DNA of 64,000 bases. Source: JADGRF01 sp035274465 (GTDB lineage: Bacteria; Myxococcota_A; Polyangia; Polyangiales; JAFGIB01). The stretch is from contig DATEOF010000501.1 of NCBI GenBank assembly GCA_035274465.1, positions 1 to 64,000 on the forward strand. The letters run 5' to 3'. Below are positions 1 to 8,407 of this stretch, piece after piece. The first letter of the stretch is position 1, and every line of letters begins with the position of its first letter. A model generated the notes under the pieces. It did no database searches, was not told where the DNA came from, and saw only the letters and a program-made list of their open reading frames with translations. The translations under genes were made by a program, and so were the position numbers.

Positions 1-1101
1 TACCTCGACCTCTCGGGGTCGGGCTGGCCCCTGCCACCTGCGGACGGAGAGCGCGGTGGGTCGGCGAGTTTCGACCTCTACCTGGTGCCCGGCGCCGCCG
101 CTGCCAGCGATGCCGGCGTCGATGCGCTGCTCGCGCTCTCGGATCTGGACGCCGCGCAGACCCACGCGCTGGTTCGCGCCGATCTCTCCGGCGCGGACCT
201 CGAGGTCTGCGTGCACAGCGCCTACGCGCAGGCCGCGCTGCGCGCAGCGGACCCGGCGGAAGCCGCCAGCTGGTCGCGCGCCAGCGCCGAGTGGAGCGCC
301 TTCGTGCACACGGGTCGGCCGGGTTGCGAAGACAGCCTGGTGCAGGGCCAACAGGCCCCCGAGCACTCGCTGCTGGGCAGCGACGCCGCTGCAGCCGGAA
401 GCGGCGCGCTCTTTCTGGCGATGCTGAGCGAGAGGCACGACGGTGGCGACGGCCAGTTCGTGCGGGCGCTGTGGGAGCTGACGCGCCAGCACTCCAAGGG
501 GCTCGTCCCCGACGACCAGCTGCGAGGCTCCCCGGATCTCTGGGAGGCGCTGGCGCGCGCGCTGGAGAGCGGCGGGGAGCGCTGGAGCGACGCGGTGGAA
601 GAGTTCAGCGCCTCCCGCTACTTCGCCGGGGACGCTGCGCACCGAGGCGCTGCCGCATCGTACCGCGCGTTCGCAGCATTGCCGTCCGACGCCGGCGTAC
701 CGCTGCTCTCCGATCTGCAGGCGCGCGAGCTGCCGCGGCGCATTCGCACTGCAGCTGAGGGCGGCATCGAGGCCCTGGGGAGCAGCTACGTGCGCCTGCA
801 GCTGACGGATGCGCCGGCGTGCGCGGCAGGCAGCTGTGAGCTGCGGGTCTGGCTGCGCGGTGAGCTGGGCCCGAACTGGTCGCTGTGCGCGCTGCGCCTG
901 GACGCCCGGGGCCGCGAGCTGGGCCGCACGCGCGCGCCGGCCCGCGAGGTGCCCGAAGCCTACCTGCCGCTGGTGCTGGGGCCGGACACCGCGCAAGTCG
1001 TGCTGGTGGTCACGCACCTCACGCGCACGTTGCCCGACGCCGATCGACCGATCCTCCAACCGCACGGGGTGGAGCTGGCGATCGAGCTCGTCGGCGGTTG
1101 A
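1..1101 (+). CDS. Hypothetical protein, 5' end outside window
   Basis: The reading frame is open from the first base (it begins YLDLSGSGWPLPP) to a TGA at 1099-1101, so only the C-terminal ~366 residues are visible. The visible part is Ala/Gly/Asp-rich and has no membrane segment. A central stretch (HSLLGSDAAAAGSGALFLAM, then ERHDGGDGQFVRALWELTR) has the look of the helical part of a secreted or peptidase-like protein, but I see no zinc-binding or catalytic motif. The last ~110 residues look beta-rich and contain two cysteines (CAAGSC) that could form a disulfide, which would suit an exported protein. Function is not recognised. It converges on the pcnB-like gene, with 10 bp between the two stops. 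Confidence 0.6.
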   Translation, partial: YLDLSGSGWPLPPADGERGGSASFDLYLVPGAAAASDAGVDALLALSDLDAAQTHALVRADLSGADLEVCVHSAYAQAALRAADPAEAASWSRASAEWSAFVHTGRPGCEDSLVQGQQAPEHSLLGSDAAAAGSGALFLAMLSERHDGGDGQFVRALWELTRQHSKGLVPDDQLRGSPDLWEALARALESGGERWSDAVEEFSASRYFAGDAAHRGAAASYRAFAALPSDAGVPLLSDLQARELPRRIRTAAEGGIEALGSSYVRLQLTDAPACAAGSCELRVWLRGELGPNWSLCALRLDARGRELGRTRAPAREVPEAYLPLVLGPDTAQVVLVVTHLTRTLPDADRPILQPHGVELAIELVGG

Positions 1102-1111
1102 GTCGGAGGGT

Positions 1112-2476
1112 CTACTGCGGTCGGCGCCGAGGCCTGCGACGGCGGCGCGCGGGGCGTTCGTCGAGCGCGCCAGGGGCGGGCTTCGACTCGGTCATCACGG
1201 GGCCATTGGCCGGCCGCTGGCTCTCCGACTCGCGCCAGCCGTGGGGCATGGCCTTGCCCTCGCTGTGCATGCGCAGCTCGTAGAGATCGGTCGCGTCCGA
1301 GTAGAACTCGCGCGCGCGCAGGCCGGAACGCTGCCCGCGAGCCAGCCTGCGCTGGGCGGCGAAGATCAGGCGCACGCGGTCGCGCATGCGGCGCGGCACC
1401 GACAGCCGCGCGTTGATCTCCTGGAAGAACTCCTCGAACGCTTCGGACGGATTGTCCGAGCCCATCACGGCTTCTTCCAGCGGCCCGTACAACAACGCCG
1501 CGATCAGCACGGTGTCGCTCGGCAACCGGCCCTCGGCCTTCATGCCGTCCAGCGCAGCCAGCCGGCCCCAGAGCAGGTCCGCACCGCGGGCTTGATCCTC
1601 GATGTGCGCGGACAGCTCCGGCAGCACCACGCCGAGCGCGCCCACGTCCCACAGCAGGTAGATCGAGCGCTGCGCCGCGCCGCCGCGCAACAAGCGCAAG
1701 ATCTCTTCGAACACGCGCGGCGGAGCCGAACGCGACAACTCCTCGCGCAGATCCACCATCGCGTCGTAGACCTCGGGCGCGATGCCCAGGTCCAGCCGCG
1801 CGCTGAACTTGATCGCGCGCAGGACGCGGATCGGATCCTCGCGGAAGCGCACGTCGGGTGCGCCGATCGTCCGCACCACGCCGGTGCGGAGATCGATCAC
1901 CCCACCCACGTAGTCGATGACCTCGTCGCGCTCCAGGTCGTAGAATAGACCATTGATGGTGAAGTCGCGGCGGATCGCGTCTTCGTGCGGATCGCCGAAG
2001 GTGTTGTCCTGACGGATCAGCAGATCGGCGTCGTCGCCGCGCCCGGGCAGCAAGCTCACGCGGCCGTCAGTGTCGACCTCCTCGACCTCTTCGGGCTCGT
2101 TTTGGGAGTCGCGAGGGTCGCGCCGGAACGTGGCGACCTCGATGATCTTGCCGCCGGCGAACAGGATGTGGGCCAATCGAAAGCGCCGGCCGATGATCCG
2201 ACAGTTCCGGAACAGCCGCCGCACTTCCGAAGGACGCGCACTGGTGGCGATGTCGAAGTCCTTCGGCGCTCGTCCCAGAAGCAGGTCGCGCACGCCACCG
2301 CCCACCAAGTAGGCGGTGTGGCCGTGTCGCGTCAGTCGCTTCAAGACTTTGACGGCATCCGGGTCGATGCGTTCGGCGACGATTTGACCGTGGTAAACCT
2401 CGGGGGCCGGGATGGAGGGCGTGCCTTCCAAGGGAGCCTCGTCGGCGGTCTCGAGTTGTCGTGAAGAGGATTCCAT
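1112..2476 (-). CDS. pcnB: Poly(A) polymerase / CCA-adding family nucleotidyltransferase (PcnB-like)
   Basis: Class II tRNA-nucleotidyltransferase/poly(A) polymerase family, 454 aa, close to the usual length of bacterial PcnB. The nucleotidyltransferase signature is intact at residues 57-80: LVGGGVRDLLLGR followed by PKDFDIATSA, with the two metal-binding aspartates at 73 and 75. An RRDFTINGLFYD motif and the helical RNA-binding region follow, including VLRAIKFSARLDL. The C-terminus ends in a very basic tail (RPARRRRRPRRRPQ), a common RNA-contact feature in PcnB. The enzyme would add 3' A tails to RNA and promote decay, although a CCA-adding role cannot be excluded from sequence alone. The frame stays open upstream, but the ATG at 2476 gives a family-like N-terminus. 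The further upstream part is Arg/Ser-rich and overlaps the divergent nagZ leader, so I excluded it. Confidence 0.85.
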   Translation of the reverse strand: MESSSRQLETADEAPLEGTPSIPAPEVYHGQIVAERIDPDAVKVLKRLTRHGHTAYLVGGGVRDLLLGRAPKDFDIATSARPSEVRRLFRNCRIIGRRFRLAHILFAGGKIIEVATFRRDPRDSQNEPEEVEEVDTDGRVSLLPGRGDDADLLIRQDNTFGDPHEDAIRRDFTINGLFYDLERDEVIDYVGGVIDLRTGVVRTIGAPDVRFREDPIRVLRAIKFSARLDLGIAPEVYDAMVDLREELSRSAPPRVFEEILRLLRGGAAQRSIYLLWDVGALGVVLPELSAHIEDQARGADLLWGRLAALDGMKAEGRLPSDTVLIAALLYGPLEEAVMGSDNPSEAFEEFFQEINARLSVPRRMRDRVRLIFAAQRRLARGQRSGLRAREFYSDATDLYELRMHSEGKAMPHGWRESESQRPANGPVMTESKPAPGALDERPARRRRRPRRRPQ

Positions 2477-2592
2477 GCGAATCGGGCGCACTGCAGATGT
2501 TGGCGAGGCAGAGCCCAGCGGCTCGGTTCGGCCTCCGTGAATCGTGCTACGTCGCCCCACATTCGGAACCGGGCTCCGTACTGCTGGAGCCC

Positions 2593-2616
2593 TCACGAGC
2601 TCTCCCGAGCTCGTGA
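2593..2616. promoter_or_regulatory. Perfect 9-bp hairpin in the pcnB-nagZ divergent leader
   Basis: TCACGAGCT and AGCTCGTGA form a perfect 9-bp stem around the 6-nt loop CTCCCG. It sits about 100 bp before the nagZ start and 116 bp before the pcnB start. CTCCCGAGCTCG (2602-2613) can alternatively pair with CGAGCGGGAG a little downstream, giving two mutually exclusive folds. There is no T-tract. It may be an operator or an RNA leader structure. Confidence 0.4.
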
Positions 2617-2715
2617 ATCGGGTACATTCGAGCGGGAGGCCGGCCCGCGAACCTGGACAGGCGCTCCTCTGCTTACCAATTTGCTGGCCTGACTGCAATC
2701 GGAAGCCTTGCGCAC

Positions 2716-3798
2716 ATGCCCCCCCGTTCCCTCTACGAAACAGCCGGACAGGTCCTGGTCGTCGGGTACGAAGGGTCTGAACCCGCGAGTGAATTGTGCG
2801 AGCGCGCGCAGGGCGGTGCACTCGGTGGCTTCATCCTGTTCAAGCGAAACCTCGGAAACGCGGCAGAAGTCGCGGCGTTGACCGCTGGCTTGCGGGGCTT
2901 CTTTCCGGCCGAGCTGCCGCCTTTCATCGCGATCGACCAAGAGGGCGGCCGGGTAGCCCGCCTCGGTTCGCCGGTGGTCCGGCTGCCCGCCGCGCGGGTG
3001 CTGGGCGATCTGGACGACCCCGGTCTCACGCACGAAGCGGGGGCTGTGCTCGGCCGGCAGCTGGCCTGGCTCGGCATCAACCTGGATTTCGCCCCGGTCC
3101 TGGACGTCGCCAGTAACCCCACGAACCCGGTGATCGGCGATCGCAGCTACGGCGACCATGCTGCACGCGTGATTCGCCACGCGCGGGCCTTCGCCGCGGG
3201 CCTGGCATCGGCCTCGATCACGACCTGCGGCAAACACTTCCCTGGGCACGGCGATACCTCGCTCGACAGCCACCACGCGCTGCCCCGCCTGCCGCACGAC
3301 GAGGCGCGCCTGCGGCAGATCGAGCTGGCGCCCTTCGCGGCCCTGGCCGCGGAGCTGCCGTGCATCATGACCGCACATGTGGTGTTCGAGGCCTGGGATC
3401 CGGCCGTGCCCGCCACGCTCTCGTCGCGCGTCGTGACGGGCTTGCTGCGCGAAGAGCTCGGGTTCGGCGGGCTGATCTTCAGCGACGACATGGAGATGAA
3501 GGCGATCGCGGGCGAGTACGGCCTCGATGAGGCGGCGTGCCGCGCGATCGAGGCGGGCTGCGACACGCTGCTGGTGTGCTCCAAGCTCGACTACGTCGTG
3601 CAGGCACACCGCGGCCTGGTGCAGCGTGCCGAGCGCGATGCTGCGTTCGCTGCTCGGCTCGAGCAGGCTGCGCGCCGCTCGCTCGCCGCGCGGAAGTCAC
3701 AGACGTCGCACGCGCGCCCACCTGACGACGTCACGGCGCTGCTGGAGCGCTCGAGCGCCGAGTTCGAAGCACGTCTCTCGCGCGCGCGGATGGTGTAG
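2716..3798 (+). CDS. nagZ: Beta-N-acetylhexosaminidase NagZ-type (GH3)
   Basis: Glycoside hydrolase family 3, 360 aa, single-domain like cytosolic NagZ. NagZ removes N-acetylglucosamine from anhydro-muropeptides during cell-wall recycling. Visible motifs are AIDQEGGRVARL (72-83, substrate pocket), the family signature KHFPGHGDTSLDSHHALPRL (173-192, holding the His general acid/base loop) and FSDDMEMKAI (255-264, containing the Asp nucleophile). No signal peptide is evident, consistent with a cytoplasmic enzyme. The ATG at 2716 gives a family-like start. The gene is divergent from pcnB and 16 bp upstream of an exported protein gene, so the two may be cotranscribed. Assignment to NagZ rather than a secreted GH3 glucosidase rests on size and the HGD signature. 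Confidence 0.9.
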   Translation: MPPRSLYETAGQVLVVGYEGSEPASELCERAQGGALGGFILFKRNLGNAAEVAALTAGLRGFFPAELPPFIAIDQEGGRVARLGSPVVRLPAARVLGDLDDPGLTHEAGAVLGRQLAWLGINLDFAPVLDVASNPTNPVIGDRSYGDHAARVIRHARAFAAGLASASITTCGKHFPGHGDTSLDSHHALPRLPHDEARLRQIELAPFAALAAELPCIMTAHVVFEAWDPAVPATLSSRVVTGLLREELGFGGLIFSDDMEMKAIAGEYGLDEAACRAIEAGCDTLLVCSKLDYVVQAHRGLVQRAERDAAFAARLEQAARRSLAARKSQTSHARPPDDVTALLERSSAEFEARLSRARMV

Positions 3799-3814
3799 GG
3801 TCGCGCATGCATCC

Positions 3815-5299
3815 ATGCCGGCTGGCGCGCCGCCGAACGACATCGACCGCGGGGGAAGGGCGCTAGTTCGCGTTGCGCTCCGCTTTGCGTTGCTCGGCCT
3901 CGGCCTCTTGCAGCTGTCGGCGGCCGCCGCCCAGAGCCGCGAGACCGACCTGCGTCCGCGCGAGTTCAACATCGACCTGGTCACCGGGCCGATCATCGGC
4001 CCGAACTCGACGATGGCGCTGGGAGGTGCGTACACCGCGCTGGGCTTCGGTATCGATGCCGCGGCCCTGACACCCGTCGCGTATGCGACCCGCACGCTCT
4101 GGGACGTCAACTGGTTCGGCTTCGATATCACCGCCGGCTACAGCCCGGGGTCGTTTCAAGCCAGCGACTTCGACAACGACGGTGAGATCGACGTCGCGTA
4201 CCAGGGCTACTACGCATTGACCGGCGGTGGCCTGCTCAACTTCGGCGAGTTCGGCGCCGGCGGCCTGGTGCGCGCGCAGAACTACCGCGTCGGCGCGCGC
4301 CTCGACATGAGCTTGATACTGGCCAACTTCGGCGCCGCGTACTCGTTCCTGCACGGGCAGCTCGTGATCGCGGGCGCCGCTCGCAGTGCCTTCCTCACGC
4401 TCGACGAGTTCGTCGATGATCGGGGCCTCGCGTTCTTCAGCGGCATCGGCCCGGAGATCGGCGTGTTGATCGGCCTGGCCGAGACGCAATACCGCATCGG
4501 CTTCGCGGTGCGATCCGAGGTCAAGGCCGGCGAGACCCACAGCACCGGCACAGCTCAGGAGATCTCGCTTCCCGGGGCGCTCGTGCTCCCCGCCGAGCTG
4601 CAGGCCGGGATCGCGTATCAGTTCGGACCGCGCCCGCTCAACCGGCGCTGGGTCAACCCCAAGGACACCGCCAAACAGTTGCGCGACAAGCTCGAGGCGC
4701 GCCGGCACGCGCGCATCGTCGCCCAGGTCGCCCGCGAGCGCAGCGACGCACGCCTGCGCCATTCGCTCGATACCGGGCCTCCGATCGAAGTCGCGGACTT
4801 CGAGTGGGAGCAACCTGCCGACCCGGAGTTCTGGCGTGTCGAGATGGAGCGCTATCCGGCCGAGGAGAAGCAGCTGGAGCTGGACATCGAGCAGGCCGAA
4901 CGCGACCACTGGCGCGAGCTCAACGCGCTGTCGCGCAGGTACTTGCTCCTGTCGCTGGATGTCCTGGTCACCGCGCCGATCGACAACGGCATCGGCTTGT
5001 ACTCGTTCCTCGATCAAAAGGACGAGGCGTCGGGCAGGAGCGTGACGGTCGGCTTGCGCTTCGGAGCCGAAGGCGAACCCGTCCCGCACCGCTTGAAGCT
5101 GCGCATGGGAAGCTACCTGGAGCCGAGCCGGTTTGCTTCGGGTTCATCGCGCATCCACGGCACGCTCGGCGCGGACGTGAAGCTCTTCGCCTGGGACATG
5201 CTGGGATTGATCGAGCCCACCGAGTGGCGCATCGGCGCAGCCGTCGACGTCGCGGCGCGCTACTTGAATTGGGGCGTCAGCTTCGGTGTTTGGCACTAG
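3815..5299 (+). CDS. Exported protein of unknown function
   Basis: 494 aa from ATG 3815, 16 bp after nagZ. The first ~45 residues contain a hydrophobic segment (LRFALLGLGLLQLSAAAAQS) that looks like a signal peptide, cleaved after an Ala-rich stretch, with an unusually long polar N-terminus before it. The mature part alternates short Gly/Tyr-rich amphipathic stretches (LGGAYTALGFGIDAAAL, YQGYYALTGGGLLNFGEFG) that would suit a beta-barrel or periplasmic beta protein. A charged, probably coiled region (LEARRHARIVAQVARERSDA and the following ~80 residues) comes before the C-terminal beta-like half, which ends in a hydrophobic aromatic stretch (GVSFGVWH). I infer an envelope protein. No family is recognised. 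Confidence 0.6.
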   Translation: MPAGAPPNDIDRGGRALVRVALRFALLGLGLLQLSAAAAQSRETDLRPREFNIDLVTGPIIGPNSTMALGGAYTALGFGIDAAALTPVAYATRTLWDVNWFGFDITAGYSPGSFQASDFDNDGEIDVAYQGYYALTGGGLLNFGEFGAGGLVRAQNYRVGARLDMSLILANFGAAYSFLHGQLVIAGAARSAFLTLDEFVDDRGLAFFSGIGPEIGVLIGLAETQYRIGFAVRSEVKAGETHSTGTAQEISLPGALVLPAELQAGIAYQFGPRPLNRRWVNPKDTAKQLRDKLEARRHARIVAQVARERSDARLRHSLDTGPPIEVADFEWEQPADPEFWRVEMERYPAEEKQLELDIEQAERDHWRELNALSRRYLLLSLDVLVTAPIDNGIGLYSFLDQKDEASGRSVTVGLRFGAEGEPVPHRLKLRMGSYLEPSRFASGSSRIHGTLGADVKLFAWDMLGLIEPTEWRIGAAVDVAARYLNWGVSFGVWH

Positions 5300-5316
5300 C
5301 TCTTAGCGTCATTGTG

Positions 5317-7053
5317 TCAGCCAGTCGCGCGCCAGGCGTACTCGCGCGTCAGCCGGCGTTGCCGCGGTGGCTGGTTGGACGTGGCGGTCAACCAGTGTTC
5401 GAGCTGATCGCGGTACACCTGCTGCGCGTTCAGCAAGCGGGCGCGCTCCTCGGGATCGCTGCCGCGCGCTGCCACGTGGGTCTCGCCCAGGCGCTGCGCG
5501 CAGTAGGCGAGTAGGTACGCGGGCAAGCGCTTGTGCGCCCGATCGCCGCTCAGGCGCACGTAGTCGAGGATGAACTGCTCGAGCTGCGCACGGTTCATGT
5601 TCCACTCGATGATCGCGCCCGCCAGATCCCAGCAAATGTCACACGGTCCAGGCAGCAGCGGGCCATCGCCGTGCGAATCTCCGTCGGTCTTCAGCAGCCG
5701 GCCGTCGCCCGAAAGCCGCCACTCGAACGGTTGCATGCGCGCGTCCGCGATCACCGGGCGCTCCACCTGGAGCTGCAGTCGATCGCCCAGCTCGACCCCG
5801 AACGCCTCGTCCAGGTTGGTCTGCAACATCAGCTCGAGGCCACGCGTAGGCGCGTCGTCGACCCGCAGCTCCCGCGTCCGAAAGGCGCAGTACCGCGCCA
5901 GCTCGCGTAGCAGTTGGCCGTCGAGATCACTGGCCCGTGCGGGCCGGCCTGGCAGCCACGGGTAACGAACGAAGCCGTGGCCCTGCCAGGTCGGTGTGGG
6001 TCCAAACCCCGCTTGCGCCAGCGCGCCGGCGCGTTCGAATGCGGTCTCGCCGTAGGGCGCGAGGCCCTCGAATTTGTCCAACCACTGACCATCGGCGCTG
6101 CGGCGCTTGAGCCGTTCGAATTGTGTCCAGCAGGCAGGCCACGCTGCGGCATCCGCGCCATAGGCAACCTTGCGCCAGGCGCCGGCGGACAGGTCCTCGA
6201 GTCCAGACACGACCGCCCAGGGGGACGCCGCCTGGCAGCGATACCGGGTCCAGCGCTCGGCGGCGTTCTTGGCCATGAGCGAGCGCGGATCGGGGCTGCG
6301 ACTGGCACACAACACGATGTCGCCGCGGGGGACCCCCGCGCGCTCCAGCGCTTCGGCCACGGCCAGAAAGGTCGAACCGCTGGCGTTCGGGCCCTCGTCG
6401 ACGATCAGGAACTGCGCTCCCCGCGCGCGCTGCGCGTCGACGAACATCGCCTCGCGCTCGTGCCAGTGCAGCACGCGCGCCCAGGGATGGCCTTCGGGGC
6501 GTACGCTGATGCGCTCGACTGCACAGCCGTGTACGCGCAGCGCTTCGGCCACGATCGCCCCCAGGCTCGTACCGATGCTGCGCACGCCGATGACGGCGCT
6601 CGGCCGCTGCGGATCGAGCTGGATCTGCTCGATCAGCCCTGCGTACTGCCGGGGATCGAGCGCGTGATGCGCGTAGCCTGCCGGCGTGCGGAAGCGCAAG
6701 CGTTCGGGCAGGTCGAGCCCACACAAGCTGCGCTCGACATCGCGTAGCGAGGCCCCGTGTTCGACCAGCACATGTGAGGCCATGGCATCGGTTACGCAGG
6801 CCACAGTCGCCTCGCCCGGATGCGCCAGATCGGCCAGCGCGCACTCCAACTCTCCTGCGCGCAGCAGCGCTTCCACCGCGCAATCGCCGATCGGATCGCG
6901 AGTGAGTCGGCGAATGGCCGACATGAGTGCAGTTCTCGCGGCGTCCGCAGAGAGCTCTCGATAGGGATGCCGGTGGACGAGCATGATCAGATCCAGAGCA
7001 AGCCCAATGCCATCCGCCACTAGCGTGTCTTTGGGACGCCCCTGCAGTATCAT
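5317..7053 (-). CDS. Phosphoribosyltransferase-like / phosphotransferase-like fusion protein
   Basis: 578 aa from ATG 7053; a TTG at 7062 is also possible. Around residues 150-250 there is a Rossmann-like type I PRTase segment: AVIGVRSIGTSLGAIVAEAL, then FLIVDEGPNASGSTFLAVAE (215-234). The latter resembles a PRPP-loop with the acidic pair replaced by DEG. The C-terminal half looks like a kinase or phosphotransferase: FEGLAPYGETAFERA, a pocket of TYR/TRP residues, then KTDGDSHGD (455-463) and PGPCDICWDLAGAIIEW (468-484). Those two resemble the catalytic HGD and metal-binding D of aminoglycoside-type kinases. This combination is not a family I know by name. It is convergent with the exported protein (17 bp) and divergent from the Fur-family gene, with only 14 bp between starts, which suggests shared or overlapping control. 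Confidence 0.6.
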   Translation of the reverse strand: MILQGRPKDTLVADGIGLALDLIMLVHRHPYRELSADAARTALMSAIRRLTRDPIGDCAVEALLRAGELECALADLAHPGEATVACVTDAMASHVLVEHGASLRDVERSLCGLDLPERLRFRTPAGYAHHALDPRQYAGLIEQIQLDPQRPSAVIGVRSIGTSLGAIVAEALRVHGCAVERISVRPEGHPWARVLHWHEREAMFVDAQRARGAQFLIVDEGPNASGSTFLAVAEALERAGVPRGDIVLCASRSPDPRSLMAKNAAERWTRYRCQAASPWAVVSGLEDLSAGAWRKVAYGADAAAWPACWTQFERLKRRSADGQWLDKFEGLAPYGETAFERAGALAQAGFGPTPTWQGHGFVRYPWLPGRPARASDLDGQLLRELARYCAFRTRELRVDDAPTRGLELMLQTNLDEAFGVELGDRLQLQVERPVIADARMQPFEWRLSGDGRLLKTDGDSHGDGPLLPGPCDICWDLAGAIIEWNMNRAQLEQFILDYVRLSGDRAHKRLPAYLLAYCAQRLGETHVAARGSDPEERARLLNAQQVYRDQLEHWLTATSNQPPRQRRLTREYAWRATG

Positions 7054-7067
7054 GCGCCCCAACGATC

Positions 7068-7529
7068 GTGGATGAAACCCAGCTCCAGCGTGCGCTAGTG
7101 ACCTTCAAGCAGACGCTCCACGATCGGGGCCTGCGCCTATCGACTGTGCGCGAAGCGATCGCCCGCGTGGCTCTCAGCTATGACGGGCACTTCGAGGTCA
7201 ATGACCTGATGCGCGCGCTGCGTGCGGCCGACGTGCAGGACGCGCATTTGGCGACGGTATATCGCACGCTGCCGTTGCTGGTCGAAGCGGGTTTGATCCA
7301 GCCCACGTTACTGTCTTCGGGAGAGCGTCACTTCTACGAACCGTCCTTCGAACGTAAGCATCACGATCATCTGATCTGTACCAGTTGCGGACGCGTCGTG
7401 GAGTTCGAGTTCGAAGCATTCGAAGTGCTGCAACGTGACATCGCCGAGCGTTATGGGTTCGAGCTGACCGCGCACTTTCACGAGTTGCTGGGTCGTTGCT
7501 CGTCGTGTCGCACGCTGGCCTCACGCTGA
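7068..7529 (+). CDS. Fur-family metal/peroxide-responsive repressor
   Basis: 153 aa from GTG 7068. A GTG at 7098 would give a more typical Fur N-terminus (VTFKQTLHDRGLRLSTVRE). The N-terminal winged helix (~10-85) includes HLATVYRTLPLLVEAGLIQP, the DNA-recognition region of the family. The metal site HHDHLICTSCGRVVEFE (~103-119) carries the regulatory His cluster and the first CxxC. A second CxxC (CSSC) lies near the C-terminus, giving a structural zinc site. Whether it senses iron (Fur), zinc (Zur) or peroxide (PerR) cannot be decided here. It sits back to back with the PRTase-kinase gene and may regulate it. A 6-bp stem (7527-7543) overlaps the stop codon. Confidence 0.88.
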   Translation: MDETQLQRALVTFKQTLHDRGLRLSTVREAIARVALSYDGHFEVNDLMRALRAADVQDAHLATVYRTLPLLVEAGLIQPTLLSSGERHFYEPSFERKHHDHLICTSCGRVVEFEFEAFEVLQRDIAERYGFELTAHFHELLGRCSSCRTLASR

Positions 7530-7773
7530 GATTCGAGATCTCACTGTGAACTAACAAGCACGTGATACGCGCAGAGCGTGGTGTTTTTGCTTGCGCGCCG
7601 TTGTTTGTGTTTGCACGCGAGGAGAATGGGGCTATGTGCAGCTTCGTGACAGCGAACCTGCGCTCGCACGTGACGCGTATTTAGCGCGAAAAAAACGCAC
7701 AGCCGTGAGCTAGCAGTGAGCCGGCTCGTTGCGTGCGGGCACTAGTCTATAGATTCATCGATGGAGAGCTCTG

Positions 7774-8331
7774 ATGTGGCGTAAACGTACTGAAACAACC
7801 CTTCTGTTGTCTGAATCACGAACGGCGTTGTGCGCAGCAATGATCTCGTGCGCCGGCTTGGGTCTGCTGTCGAACGGTTGCGGTGACGACAGTTCTAGCA
7901 GCGGTGGACAAATGATGGCTGGTGCTGGCGGCGCGAGCGGCTCAGGTACCGCAGGCTCGGGTACGAGTGGTACTTCGGGTGGCGCAGGTCGCGGGATCAG
8001 TGGATCCTCTGCCTCCGGCAGCGGCGGTCGTGGTTTCGCAGGACGCGGCGGATCAGGCGTAGCGGGCGCAGGTACTGCAGGCATGGCCGAAGATGATGCC
8101 GGCGTTGCAGGTGGCGGAGCGGCTGGTGCGGCAGCAGGTGCGAGCGGCGCTGCAGCGGGCGCGAGCGGTGCAGCTGCAGGAGCAGGCGGTGCCTCGGCAG
8201 GCTCTGGCGGCGCGGGGGCAGGCGCAGGCGGTGCAGCTGCGGGATCTGGCGGCGCAGCAGGCGGAGCCAGCGGTCGCGGTGGTGGTCGCGGCGGTGCCGG
8301 TCGCGGTGGTGCAGGTCGCGGGTTCTTTTGA
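7774..8331 (+). CDS. Gly/Ala-rich low-complexity lipoprotein
   Basis: 185 aa. The N-terminus has basic residues, a hydrophobic stretch (ALCAAMISCAGLGLL) and the lipobox LSNGC, with Cys36 as the predicted lipidated residue, followed by GDDSSSS. From there to the end it is almost only Gly, Ala and Ser (AGGASG/GAAAGASGAAAG-type repeats), ending in an Arg/Gly tail (GRGGGRGGAGRGGAGRGFF). No folded domain is visible. Similar Gly/Ala tracts act as linkers in other myxobacterial lipoproteins, as in the DUF3089 protein of this window, but here nothing follows the tract. GGAGAG eight bases before the ATG is a good ribosome site. The opposite-strand open frame is Pro-rich and is a shadow. Confidence 0.65.
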   Translation: MWRKRTETTLLLSESRTALCAAMISCAGLGLLSNGCGDDSSSSGGQMMAGAGGASGSGTAGSGTSGTSGGAGRGISGSSASGSGGRGFAGRGGSGVAGAGTAGMAEDDAGVAGGGAAGAAAGASGAAAGASGAAAGAGGASAGSGGAGAGAGGAAAGSGGAAGGASGRGGGRGGAGRGGAGRGFF

Positions 8332-8360
8332 TGCACCGATAGTGTGAGTTGTTAGGTGAC

Positions 8361-8397
8361 GAAGGCTCGCGGGCCCACACGACACCCGCGAGCCTTC
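8361..8397. terminator. Perfect 13-bp hairpin between convergent genes
   Basis: GAAGGCTCGCGGG (8361-8373) and CCCGCGAGCCTTC (8385-8397) pair perfectly around an 11-nt loop. The hairpin lies 30 bp after the lipoprotein stop and 11 bp after the stop of the small minus-strand gene. It is probably a bidirectional transcription terminator; there is no clear T-run. Confidence 0.7.
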
Positions 8398-8407
8398 ACT
8401 GCAGCCG

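Noticed and set aside
7755..8336. A Pro/Ala-rich protein opposite the Gly/Ala-rich lipoprotein
   Set aside because: Reverse complement of the Gly/Ala repeat gives Pro/Ala; the plus-strand frame has a lipobox and ribosome site.
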